A stretch of 64,000 nucleotides of DNA from Paramecium sonneborni. Its lineage: Eukaryota; Ciliophora; Oligohymenophorea; Peniculida; Parameciidae. The notes under the pieces are model-generated. The model ran no database searches. It was not told the DNA's origin and saw only the letters and a program-made list of their open reading frames with translations. The stretch lies in NCBI GenBank assembly GCA_905182985.1, contig CAJJDN010000151.1:6766-70765 (forward strand), written 5' to 3'. Every line of letters begins with the position of its first letter. The first letter of the stretch is position 1. The translations under genes and the position numbers were made by a program. Below, piece after piece: positions 1 to 12,300 of the stretch.

Positions 1-331
1 AATATATCTTATAATTGATCTAAATTTTATTTATTTTTAATCTTAATTTTTCAATTATATTTTCTTATTCTTAATTTTATCTAATATTGTATTTTTTGAA
101 TATAATTCTTAATTGGGACTTGATTGGTACATGAGTTCATGATATTTTTAAATATTTCCTACCAGCTCGGTTATTTTTATGGAGATTAAGATCTTTAAAT
201 GATTAAGTTTTAAGACTAGCTTAAAGATTATAATCATATTTCTGATTAATCATTTAGAATAGTCGAGAAAGATGTAAAAATTACAATCTGTATATTTTGA
301 ATTATTAAATTGATTTATATATGATTTAGAA

Positions 332-1098
332 TCATTTTGTATTATTATTTTCATTCTCAACCTTATTTTATTCAATATTATTTTATTACTACTATTAAAT
401 TTTTTATTATTCTAATTTTTATTTCTTTAATTCTTTTCCATATTCTATCATCTCTTGCTTCTTTCTCTCTTTTTCTTGTTTTTGTTTTTCTGGATCCAAA
501 AATTTCTCACCTTCCACTTTTTATTCCTAAAATCCTGCCCATACTATAATTTAATTTATAAAATATTAACATGCAAAATGGTGAAATATAATTCCAGAAG
601 CTACTCCAACATTAAGACTAGCAGTCTTTTAAGTGTATTAAGGAATGTAAACAAATTGATCACAAATAACTTTATGTTCTGGAATTAATCCTGTACCCTA
701 TATTATTGTTTATATATATTTAACTTCATTTCCAAGAAAGAAGACTGTATTTCCTTTAAATGGATTTGTGATAATATTTTAAGAACCTTCCCCAATTTCG
801 ACACCACAAACATAAATATTATTTTGCACAAAATACTCTTTAGCTTCTTTTAAATTATTAAAAAGATGAAAATTCATTTAATCGAAAGTACCATGATTAC
901 CAAAAAATGAAAATCCTTCAGCAATTTAAAATTTCTTTTTGTTTTATCCTTGTTTTCCAATCATAAAAACTTTAGTTAAATTGAATGCAGCAGCATTTCT
1001 ATTGAGATTATTAAAAAATTATACCTGATGATAGTTCCTATGTTTTTAGGTTTAGCTATATTGTGAAGAAATAGATAACCCTCAAATTGTTATTGCAT
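332..1098 (-). CDS. SpoU/TrmH-family RNA 2'-O-methyltransferase
   Basis: About 237 residues with two introns (26 and 27 nt); removing them leaves exactly 238 codons. The protein opens MQQQFEGYLFLHNIAKPKN and runs through the SPOUT hallmarks in order: a motif-1 NIGTIIRNA near residue 25, VYVCGVEIGEGS-like motif 2 (seen as NIYVCGVEIGEGSQN), FFLGNEGTGL across the second intron, and the C-terminal IPQYTQKTASLNVGVASGI that lines the SAM-binding knot. The family transfers methyl from SAM to a ribose 2'-OH of tRNA or rRNA. A lysine/glutamine-rich tail of about 60 residues follows the domain. Family membership is clear from sequence; the RNA target is not. The start at 1098 is the first ATG after the neighbouring ACP stop, only about 35 nt away. 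Confidence 0.9.
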
Positions 1099-1132
1099 AA
1101 TTTTATATTTATTTTGTAATAATTTATATTAT

Positions 1133-1604
1133 TCAAAATGCTGAATCATCTTTTAAGATCTGCTTTTTAATGTCTTATAATGATTTCAAATTATCAAAAA
1201 CTCTATCTTCAAAGATGGCTGTGAATTCATGCTCAATTGATGTGATCAAAGCAATTCTTTCTAGACTATCCAAACCTAGATCTTTCATTAAATCTCCTTC
1301 CCAATTGAGTGATTTTACATCAATTTTCTCAAAGGATTTCAAAACTTTAAGAAATCTTACATCTACCTAAATAATATTTGGAGATATCTATATACTTCAT
1401 TTTCTTCCATAAAAAGTCCTGCCTCTTCAGTTGGAGATGGTAATGGTTTATTAGATGTCTTAATACTATCAATACTTGTTCTATCAAACTTCTTAAATTA
1501 ATCTTAAGTATCAAAGCTTGTTTATAGATGGAATAATAATACATGTGATTAATGTAAAATTATGGTCTAATAAATAGGGACCTTGATAATAATTTTCTAA
1601 TCAT
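1133..1604 (-). CDS. Mitochondrial-type acyl carrier protein (copy A)
   Basis: 138 residues after removal of two introns (26 and 29 nt), which gives exactly 139 codons. The phosphopantetheine attachment site is present as DLMKDLGLDSLERIALI, with the conserved DSL serine. The first 25 residues (MIRKLLSRSLFIRPQ...) are basic and free of acids, as in a mitochondrial presequence. Known family role: carrier of growing acyl chains in mitochondrial fatty acid synthesis, and a structural subunit of respiratory complex I (NDUFAB1). A second, more divergent ACP lies at 18805-19288. Placement in mitochondria is inferred from the N terminus. Confidence 0.92.
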
Positions 1605-1644
1605 TATAATAATTATATTTTTATTGATATTGCAATATAATTTT

Positions 1645-2221
1645 TCAGAAATGAGCAGCATTACTACTATCACTTGTGAGTTCTGCTCTTAATTATTTCA
1701 ATCTTGCTTCCTTCTTAGCAAGGGCAAAATCAAAGATTGAAAAATTATACTTTTCAGCTAAATCTTACAAGACTTGATTTCTTTAAACAAAAAGTGGTTC
1801 GAATAAGATTTTGGATAAGTTGTAAGAAAATGCAGCTGAGACCAAACCTACAAATTAGATATAAATTGATTACCAACTCCTAAGACTATCATTCCATTTA
1901 AGATAGGTCTGTTTGTAATTCTTGAAGTAATCATTTGTTGTTCTCTTAATGTTGCTAAAGCCAAGAATATACCACCAAAAGAGAATATACCAGATCTCAT
2001 ATCTACATCAATAGTTTATTCTTTGACAAATTTCTTATGATCTTCTTAAGTAATTTTTTCTGGTGTTTGACTAGCAATAAAATAGAAGATGAGTCTTCTT
2101 CTGTCTTATGGTCCAGCTAAAATAATAGGATAAATTTACCAAGCATAATATTGTCATGATTGATGTAATAGCCATTTGTGGTTTTATGAAGTTATGGTGA
2201 TACTAGCCAACTCAAACTCAT
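1645..2221 (-). CDS. Small membrane protein with two hydrophobic helices, function unknown
   Basis: 175 residues, two introns (23 and 26 nt), total exactly 176 codons. I do not recognise the family. Visible: a polar N terminus, then RRRLIFYFIA before a stretch with two hydrophobic segments (around GIFSFGGIFLALATL and GMIVLGVGLVSAAFSY), and a charged, K/E/Q-rich C-terminal 60 residues ending in AAHF. The start is the ATG just 40 nt downstream of the homospermidine synthase stop. The size and the two-helix hairpin are compatible with a ciliate-specific mitochondrial inner-membrane subunit, but that is only a guess. Confidence 0.75.
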
Positions 2222-2261
2222 TTTTGGATATTTAATTAAATAATTATATATATTTATAATA

Positions 2262-3836
2262 TCAAATTTATTAGCATAGGAAACTTTATAGTTTATAACA
2301 ATCCTTAATCTTAGTTTTAGTTAAATCAACTGGGATTGAAATAAATCTACCCATTAGATGTTCAACCTAGAAAAATAAAGATGGTTACATTTCGAATAAG
2401 ATCATCAGTTTCAACATCTTCAGAGAAATGGGCTCCAATATTTGGATGTTAACAAGTCCATAAAAATCCTCCATAAACTCCTGCTACTACTTATAATACA
2501 GTAGGACCAAACATTCCATCATAAATATTAGAACAATCAATTTCATCCATAATACTACCAGTCCACCAAGCTCTATTATTTTTCATAATTATGAGTGCTC
2601 CAACCTTATCCCACCCTTTTAATGATTTATGATTCATTGGATGAATAACTTCCATTTCTGGATGAGTATTATCTATAGTGGCATCACTTGGTAAATTCCT
2701 AATAAACTCTTTAGCTAATGGATTATAATCATAAACATAATATTATGATGGTGAATATCCTGTTTAAGGATCACTTAAATAATCTTAAATTGAATATGCT
2801 TCTCCATGTGGAATCAAAACACCTTTCATTTTACTATTTTTAAAATACCTCTAATATCTTCATTTGGCACCCAACTTTTTGCCCATATGTTAACTGATGG
2901 TATTTTTGAAACTATTGTTTTTCCATCTCTTATAATGTAACAATTCTCAATATGTGTATCCTCATGTGATCCTCTTGCTACTTAAATAGGAACTAGTCCT
3001 TCAGTAAGAAATCCTCTACATGACCATGTATTGTAAAATTTAGTCTTTACATCCTTAGGAATCTCAGCCATCAATTAATTATCAGTTTCAGAACAATGAA
3101 TTGTATGTACTCCAAGTATTTATGCTATTTTTGAATGATTTTTCTCATTCAAATATTTTCTTAATTCAACTAAATCAAAATCTTTATTAGGATTCTATAA
3201 ATAATGCTTAGCACAATCTTCCAAACCTCTTTTAACACAATGAGATACTATTCCTGGATTAAATCCTGTTTCTAATAATGCAGTAGGACCCTTTGTTTTA
3301 TATTATTATTTTACTTTTTACCAAAATGGAGATTTTTTTGCATTATCCTTTATATATCCTAATGTCAATTTATATGCCTCTTCTTCATTCTCAGGACATG
3401 AATTAGCTTCTTCACTATCTTCCCATACCTCTAAAGCTGTATTCAAATATCGAACTCCTTTTTAAGCACAAAGTGCCCAAATGTCTGAAAATTTAATATT
3501 TGTTGACAAATCAACAAGTGTATCTCCTTCCTTAAGTCTATTAAGTGTATTTATTATTTATTTATACCCCATTACATCAAGAGTTTTTGTTAGGTTATCT
3601 CTATTTAATTAATGAATTATAGTCTTAAACCTTCTCTCATTTGGAGAAAAAGAATTATATTTGTCAAGAGCAACAATATTAGCTTCTAAACAAAATTAAA
3701 TAAGAACTTTACCTGGATATTCTTTTAGTAATACTTCTGTAAAAGCTTTTCCAATTGCTCCATATCCTAATACTCCTATCGTTTTGGGAAGGTTAATTTT
3801 GCTAAATTGATAGAAGGCACGATTTATCAGCTACAT
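2262..3836 (-). CDS. Homospermidine synthase (bacterial type)
   Basis: 508 residues, two introns (22 nt near the 3' end and 26 nt mid-gene), total exactly 509 codons. After a short basic leader the NAD-binding Rossmann motif GVLGYGAIGKAF appears near residue 22. Downstream are blocks that match bacterial homospermidine synthases: FNPGIVSHCVKRGL, GVHTIHCSETD, FYNTWSCRGFLTEGL, VLIPHGEAYSIQDYL, NNRAWWTGS and VVAGVYGGFLWTCQHPN. The enzyme makes homospermidine from putrescine or spermidine with NAD+. Length equals the usual family length of about 470-500. It shares an ancient fold with saccharopine dehydrogenase, which is the main alternative label, but the NPG...VK and HG/NES-like blocks favour homospermidine synthase. 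Confidence 0.88.
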
Positions 3837-4258
3837 ACAATCTATTAGAATTATTTTATAAATGAATGTTTTTTAATTTTGCTAAAAATCTTTAAATTTT
3901 GCAGCCCTTATACTTCAAAACAATGTAATTAGGATATTTTAAAGAATATTTATAATTTATGAAAATTTATAATACGCATCATAAAGATTAATATAATAAA
4001 TTATAATTAAAAGTCACTCTCTTTTTAGAGAGATAATTATAATTAATAATAATTTATTATCCAATCCATTGTTATACAAATATTATTAAGCTGTGATTGT
4101 TGTTATAATTATTTTAGTATTTATTTAAATCTACTTGAAGTTAAAACATTAAAATAATGAAAATAATTAAATTTACTATTTAATTACCACTCAGAGCTGA
4201 ACAGTAAAATGTTATAATATGATTACAAAACTAATGTTAATAATATTAAATTCAATAA
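3837..4258. other. Divergent intergenic region with a short hairpin
   Basis: This AT-rich spacer separates the starts of the homospermidine synthase (leftward) and NUDIX (rightward) genes, so it should carry both promoters. The only structure I see is a perfect 6-bp stem with a TTTT loop at 4017-4032 (CTCTCT...AGAGAG). No ORF of interest. Confidence 0.5.
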
Positions 4259-4812
4259 ATGAATAATTAATGTTTTAGTAGAATAGGAATAGTGCTTATA
4301 GTAGTGAGAAATAAAAATGATGAATATTTAGCAGTTTTGGAAACAAAAAATAGAGGATGGTGGTTACCTGGTGGAAGAGTTGATCCAGGAGAATCATTTG
4401 AAAAAGCAGCCTTAAGAGAAACATTAGAAGAAGCAGGAATTAATATAATTTTGAAAGGAGTGTTAAGAGTTGAATAAGACATAAATTCATATAGTAGTTT
4501 TATGAGGATCAAAATAGTTTATTATGCAGAACCAATTGATTAAAATTAAATTCCTAAAAAGATTTCAGATAAAGGTATTATTATGAAAGTAATTGAATTT
4601 ATATAGAATCAGAGATGGCAACATGGGTAAATTTTGAAAAGTTACCTGAATTGGGAAAAACTAAAGAAAGTTGGAGAGGATTAGAATTATTATAATGGGC
4701 TACATATATTGAGAATGGAGGTAATATAATGCCATTATGTACTGTAAGTAAGGAAGGAGCAACTGTAGAAATGGCTAAACCTTTTACTATTAAGGAAATT
4801 AAACAAAATTGA
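4259..4812 (+). CDS. NUDIX hydrolase
   Basis: 173 residues, one 32-nt intron, total exactly 174 codons. A complete NUDIX box (GX5EX7REUXEEXGU) is present at about residues 42-64: it begins GGRVDPGE and ends RETLEEAGI, with all catalytic glutamates intact. The family hydrolyses nucleoside diphosphates linked to another group; the substrate cannot be told from this. The start chosen is the ATG at 4259, in frame with MNNQCFSRIGIVLIVVRN; reading from a later GTG would lose the first strand. The stop lies 6 nt from the stop of the convergent gene on the other strand. Confidence 0.92.
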
Positions 4813-4818
4813 AATAAT

Positions 4819-6322
4819 TCATAATGTAAAATTAAAATCTAAATCAATAATTTATTACAATTCTTTTTCTTCAATTATTCTCAATTATTTATCAAGAGTT
4901 GTTGGATTATAGAATTCTAATTAAGCAGGTGTATAAACAATCTTAAACTCAGATTCAATAGTTTGATTCAATAGAAAACCATTCTCTGAACATGCTTATC
5001 CTTATTACCCTGCTACAACATCATACTATTCAGGTATATTTACTTTTACTGAAGCTCTAGTAGCAGATAATGTTATAATATCAACATAGTTTTTAATAAA
5101 GTTTTAAATTGGATTTTTAAAACAAAAACTTGCTAAACATTCCAAATCTTTTATTGAAAAGTGATATTAACCAATTTACTTTATATTATTAGAAACAACA
5201 ATTGATGGTGGTATAAAAGCTATTTAGTAATATGATTCATCATAATAAACGATTTTTTTTATTATTTTCTCTTTTTTTGTCAATTTTCCTGATTGAATTG
5301 AAACTGGAAACTTTTTTTGAGGAATTACAAAATTAGACAATTCATCAATTTCAGACATCTAAATAAAATTAAATGTTACATAATCATCAATCTCTTAAAA
5401 ATTAGATTGAAGTAATTAAGACATTTTTAAATTTGTCAAAGGGATGGTTGCATGTTTATTAATGTCATCACAATATATAATTAATTTGGGCATTACACAA
5501 ATAAATCTTCTTTATTCTAACACAAATTCAATATCCTTTGGTTTTTGAATTTCATCGATAAATTCTGATCCACTAATTGCATATACATTCAATTAAATCT
5601 TTTTGTTTTGATATGTCATATCTAATTAGTTTAAATTAATTACTTTCAATCAAATAATTAGTTAAGTCTTTAACTAGTAACAATTTCTTTGTATGATTCC
5701 AACTTAAAGTCAGAGGATTATGTTCCTTTTTAACCTTCCTTTTCCTCAAAATCATAGGACTATATTTATTATTTATTATTTACGTTAATTTGACAATTAT
5801 TACATGATTACCTTTATTAAATGTTTTGTGTATCTCTCCTAAAGGTTAGACATCATCATTTATCATTTGTAATAGTTATCTCTTATATTTTAATTCTTTT
5901 TCCCTCTCAGTTATAGCTTCTGGATCTTATCTTTATCTTGAGTCAATTTCAATCAATTTATATACTTAAGGTTTCTTATTTTATTGTTATTATTAATTTG
6001 TTTAAGCTATCTTAGTTTTTTAAGTTGTGCCATTATTTTATGATCTTCCAAATTTTTGCAGTTATATTTATTTGTTACTTTCATAATATCCTCTAATATA
6101 AATATCCAATTTTTACTAATCACAAAGCACTCCAAAATTTCTTGGTATAAACTTTTAATAATGAACTTCCACCTATGGTTTATTAGTAAATTCAAAATTA
6201 GGTTTAGATGTTTTTGCACTCAAATTCCTTAATTGTGTGGATGTCATCAATTTAGCTGTTTTAGGTCTCATTTAAACATCCAGATATTCACGAACAAATG
6301 TTTCTGATGTTTATGGTCTCAT
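4819..6322 (-). CDS. Unknown protein, about 485 residues
   Basis: Two introns (24 and 22 nt) leave exactly 486 codons, which supports the model. The second intron joins two frames that would otherwise look like two overlapping genes near 5620. I do not recognise the family. The N-terminal third is basic and glutamine-rich (MRPQTSETFVREYLDVQ; a run of Q at about residue 110), followed by a charged helix-like region (ITEREKELKYKRQLLQMI). The C-terminal half is mixed alpha/beta in character with several cysteines and ends in Q-Q-rich residues. No signal peptide or membrane segment. It is convergent with the NUDIX gene. Confidence 0.75.
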
Positions 6323-6399
6323 TATTTTTATAAAATAAAATATGATATGAATTATAAATATATGAAAATAATATTCTAATAATTACAACATCAAATTTA

Positions 6400-9300
6400 T
6401 CACTTCTCTTAATTAAGTAATTATTTATTTAATAAATGAATGTTTAATTCTTCCATTGCTTTTGAAATCTCAAAAGTAGTTTTCTTAATATGATCCATTT
6501 CTCTTTATACATCCTACAATTTTTCTGTTTCATAATGCTAAGATTCCAAAACCATATTTTTTAATACCATTGCCTTATTTATTGGTATCCAAGAGTTATC
6601 ATAATTCTTCAATTTTTTAGCAATATATGATTCAATACCAGTATATTCAGTAGATTCTTTATCCTTCAAATATGATATATAAAACACATAATTCCACATA
6701 TAATGTTCATATTATGTATGCAATTTGAAACCAGCTTCAGATTTTCTATCAAATAACTCTCTATATTATTATAACACATAAAAATTACCTACTAAATCCA
6801 CAAATAAAACAAGTTTCTTGTATATCTTAATCTCTTTACATTTACTTCTCTCTCAAAGAAGAGAAAGTATCAATAATGATTCCTGAAAATATTTGAATCA
6901 TGATAATCACAATTATAATATTGTAAAGATTATCAAAAAAGAATCTACCATAGTTATAATCTCCAGGATCTTAAGGTTAATTAGAATCTAACCAACCTCC
7001 TATTCCTCCATTGTTTTTAAAAGCTTTATCAAATGTTTCTAAAAAGCAATATAATAAACTTTCACATTTCCCTGAATAATCATCATAAAAGAATATGTAT
7101 GCAAATAAAGTAAAAAAGTAATTAAATAATATAATTAGAATAAATGTAAGTAATAATGATAATTTAGGTTCCCAAAAGCTTTTAATAATATTACGTAATT
7201 GAGGGAATCGTATAACAATTTCTGTTAGATGAAAAGAAAAGAAAAAAGGATGATAAAAAGTAGCTAAAAATGCTAAAGTTCCATATGATAAATAATAAAG
7301 AATTTCAATATTTAGAAGCACACTTGCAATGCTATAAGAAAAGTTGAAAATCTAAAACAAGGAATTGATAAGTACTCCATATTCACTTAAATCTTACTTC
7401 TTATAGGATTCTTTTATATACAATGGAGCTTTCTTTAATAAGAAGAATAACACCACAAAAGTTGAGCATACAATCATGATTATCCCACAAATAAAAAATA
7501 AGGATTCTGTTTCTTAAACAGTCAGATTAGAATTCAATAATATAGGATTACTAATTCTATTCTTTCTAATTGTTTAAATACTTTCTACTTCATCTGTTTA
7601 AGAGTTTGAATTCTCATTATCAGCATAAGACAATATGATAAACAAATTTAATAATAAAGTAAGTATAAATGCCAAATCTTTCCAAAGTATTACATAATTA
7701 GCGAATATTGCAATGAATTTATTTTTACTAAAGAAGACAGCTAGTTTTTCTTCATGTTTACATACTTCAATTATGCTATCTGTTTATTCAATTAAATCAG
7801 ATATTTTTGAATTTGTTGAATCTCTATTTACTGTCTCATGAAATTCTTTTTTTCTTTCTTTTGGAAGGTATTTACAATAAGGTGGTTTATAAAATTAAAT
7901 TCTTTCTATTTAATTATTCCTAACAACTTCAATATGAGCTGAATTATAAGCAAAGAATTAGATTGTTTCTCTAAAAATCTCTTAATTGATTTCTTTTTAT
8001 TTTTAATTTTTCTTATCTATTTCAGTTGAGTCAATTTTTTAACCAATTTTCTCCACAGCCTTTTACAAATAATTTTTGGCTTAACTTATAGTAGTTAACA
8101 CACCTCCTATTATGGCAAAAGCAAATGTGAATAATTATCCTATTAATGAATCCATAAATAGGTTTTTATCAAATAAACTATTTTTGGCTTTCTATAATTC
8201 TGTTGATGTTTCTTAATCAATTTCTTGAGTATCTAATTCATAATAATATAAAATTAAAAAGTATATATAAAATCCAGTTTCTAAAATGGCTTCATGATAT
8301 TCTGGTTTCTAATCGTTTCCCTCAGGATCCTCGTCGATCTAATTTTATTATTTTATATACATGTTTTAATGCATCTTAAGTGTATGTAGGCCCATAAAGT
8401 TTTTTATGTCGCTTATAAATTTAAGTTAAATTCTTCTTTAAAATTTCAATGGGCAATGATCTCATTATTCTTTTGATTGCTAAGCTATCAGAATTCAATT
8501 CTAATAAACTTGTAACTAAAACCATTACTTTATACTTAATTCTCTCTAACATATATTTTTTTATATTGATTCTGTTATTCTTAAATTATTTACCAGATCT
8601 GATTTTACCAACAGACAAATTAGAAGAACTATTTTTTTAATTACTTTATTCATCTTAACTAAAATATGATTTAGAACCATGCTCTTTTGATTTTGTTTTA
8701 GTAGCTTGAGTAGCCAACAAAGTATTGGCAACTTCTAAAAATTTGCTATCTATTATAGTTTATTAATTTTAACAACAAGGTCCTTAAACAAATTCTGTTA
8801 ATGTATCTAAACATCTCAAAATATTTTCATAATTTTCATTTGTTAACTCTAAATGATACATATAAAGTAATTCTATAATACTTGAAACAAGATTATAATT
8901 ATTTCTTGAATTAAATTATTATCTTATGTAATTTTGTAAATCTAAATTATGACCTTCACAAAATAATTAGACAAACCTAAGTACATTTATCAATAAAGAC
9001 TCTTTTAGTTTTTATTTGAATTGCATTTCTTGTAAATGATCATTAATTTAATCTTATTAAGCTTAAGGTTCTGTATCTAATTACAATATTTATTATTATT
9101 TTTCTTCTTTCTCTATTTCATTCTATATCTTATATTTCATATTCAATTCTTCAATATGATCATTGATAACCATGTTTAATTTACTAAATATATTTTCTGA
9201 TCGACTATATGTTGAAAAATAGTTGAATATAGTCTTTTATACTTTTGGATTACCACCCTATAGAAGTTTACAACCAAAACTTAATAATTAATTAAAAAAA

Positions 9301-12300
9301 TCATCATCAAATGGATAAATTTTATAATCTGCTATTATATTCAAAACCATTCTTGTTGCATTTTATTAATCAAATAGATTTTGCATCTCTTCTAAATCAT
9401 TAATATTCAATAATTCTTCTAATAATTATAAAGAATAGATTAAATTCTTTTTGCCAGCTTTATTAATAATTCCTTATTCAACAAATCTTATATATTTCTT
9501 TAAGAATCCCTTAAAGTCAAGATTTACAGAATTGCTCTAATTTGTATTCATTTTATCTGAAACAAGTTTGTCTATGTTGAAAATAGCACTAGCCAAAGTA
9601 TGTAATTCTTATTTTATTTAATCCTATAATACTTAACTTTATTCGCACATGTCTAAAAACTAGAACCAATTTGGTTTATTCACCCATAATTATTAAGAAG
9701 TTTATGAAAATTTATTTCTTGACATCTTAGATTTATCATTAGAATTTGGTATTTTAAATTATTCAGTTAAAAAAGATTTCTCTTTTTTATTAAAAATTGT
9801 CATAACTTAATTCTTTTTCAAAGAAGATCTCATGAATTCTGGAGGTGGAGGTTCATACACAGACTTTTTATTGCTTGAAAGTACTTCATTTTGATCATTG
9901 ATAGCAGCAGAAAAATTCATTTATAATCTATTTGTAGTCTCTTCAAATGGTTTATAAAACTTAAATAAAGAATTGTATTAATTTTTGGTTAGATATTAAT
10001 ACAATATTTTATCTGACAACTCAGCTATTTTTTCTAAAATTTGTTTTAATACACTATAAAAATATATATAAATATTACTCATAATTATCATCTCGTTATG
10101 CTTTCTCTTGAGCATAAATTTTATTGGCAAAGTTTCCGAACAATGGAATTAGATGATCAAAGAAATATTTAAGATAGTCATTTCTATTTGGTCGTGATTC
10201 TAATATTTCCAATCTCTCTCTCTCTTTATTAAATAATTTATTAAAATTTGCTTATTCTTTAATCATTACCTCTTATTATGTTAAACTATTTTAAATATAA
10301 ATCCAATTTATAAATAAAATAACTTTAATTTTAAGTTAATTTGCTTCTTTTGTTCCATTTTTATGATAACCTTCAATGAATTCATCATTATCTTCAGCTA
10401 AAAAATTTACTAAATATCCTAGAGAAAATATTTATTTTAATTTTGGAGTATTTAATTTATAACTCTCCTCTCCTTATGTTGTTTGCAAGAGTAAATCAAT
10501 CAATTTACAATGATATTTATATGGTTAATGTTTTTTATCCTTATCTTATCCATCATTAAAGAAATTGAATTCAATTCCTTTAGAATCTTTTGTAAATTAT
10601 CCCCATAATAAATATTCATAATCTTTTCTGTTTTCCTCCTTTTAATGAGGCAATAAAAATGATAAAATTTTTAATTGATTCTCAACAAGACTTTATTCTT
10701 AACAAATTTATATTGTTTTTAATAATTCTAAAAATCTACTCTGTCTTCCCAATTCTCTATTATAATTTAAAAATAATTAAATTCTGGAATCTGGAATATT
10801 CTCACATAAAAATTTATTATCTTCATATATTGTACATATTAATGTAGTCTATCCAAAATCAATTTCTATTTCATCAACAAAAAGATCAAAATGTTAAGAT
10901 AATAAATTTTGATTAGGTCTATTTCCTTTACAAAAATTAGTTAAACATTCATATATTGTTTTAAGTAATTCTGAAACTGTTTATTACCATTCTCTATTAT
11001 AATTTCCTTTGAGAAAATCACATAATTAATTTTATGAATCTCTTAAAAAATTGATTAATGGAGTGTGTCCATTAAGAAAATTGAATACTTTTTATCTACT
11101 TGTTGAAATTTATAAGAAATGATCTTAAGTAATGATTTCTAAATTTGGTGTTACAGTTGTGTGTTTGTATAAAAGAGAATCAAGATCTTTTGTAATATTT
11201 TAAACTTCATATAATTCTTTTAGTTCATTTTGTGATCCTTTTTCTGTTGATTAAGTATGGAAATTATTAATCCAAACTTCAGATGATTCAGTTAATGTTC
11301 TTAATCTACTTAATAATTAAACCATTTTTTAATAACAATTAATTTCAGTCTAATCAAACAATATTTCAAGATCTCTCATTTTTTCAAATAACTCTAATTT
11401 TTAAGAGAAACATCTTCTTGTAACTTCGACTACTTTATCTAATAATAAACAATCACTTGAAATATGAAATACTATTAATAAAGATGGTAAAACAGCTTCT
11501 TTAACTAAATCTTTATTTGCACCACTCATTAAAGTATCTAAATCTGGCATTTCTTATTCTTTTGTAAAATTAGTAAATTTCTTATTTAAAAATCTACCCA
11601 TTCTTGAAACAATATCACAAAACCATTAAATTATATTTTTAGCACCTTATTTAGTTGGTTCTTCAATTCCAGTTCTCAAAGTAGGAGGTAAAACCTATAA
11701 TAAATCAAATTCTAATTCATTTTTTAATTTATTAGATTTCTTTTTCTATTTTAATGCATAAAATGCTAAAAAATTTGTTATTAAAAAGTCTAATCTCATT
11801 TCTTAAAAAAATATCAATAACTCACAAACTTGCATTTTTTATTCTATATCTATTTAATATGTCTCTTCTCCTTTCTCAGTATTCAAACTTTATATTTTTG
11901 AAGTTATTGTTAATAAACTAGCAGTAATAGGATGTTTTGAAAACAAAGTCTATTCAGCAAATTCTTCTTCAAGATCTTATTTCTTTCTTACAACTACATT
12001 AACTATTGCTCTTCCTACATCTATTGCTCCTGTTACCATTCCTTTCATTGTTGAAATCAATTTATTTGAATACTTTGCTCTTTTTAATGCTTCTTCCCTT
12101 TAACAATTTATCAAATAAGATAATACATAATTATTTTTATCATATTCTAAAAATGTTATTAAAGGTTATAATATTTCACTGTAAATATCCTTTCTATTTA
12201 TTAAATTAACAACATCAAATTATATAAGTGTTTTTGCTAGTTTTATTATATCCAATTATAATTAAGCTTCTGATTTCTTTTTCTTACATGCCTAAGATTC

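Noticed and set aside
337..688. Short plus-strand ORFs rich in Phe, Ile and Leu
   Set aside because: They are antisense to the C-terminal Lys/Gln-rich tail of the methyltransferase gene.
5560..5680. Two overlapping genes, one ending and one starting near 5620 on the minus strand
   Set aside because: A 22-nt GT-AG intron joins the two frames and gives a whole codon count for a single gene.
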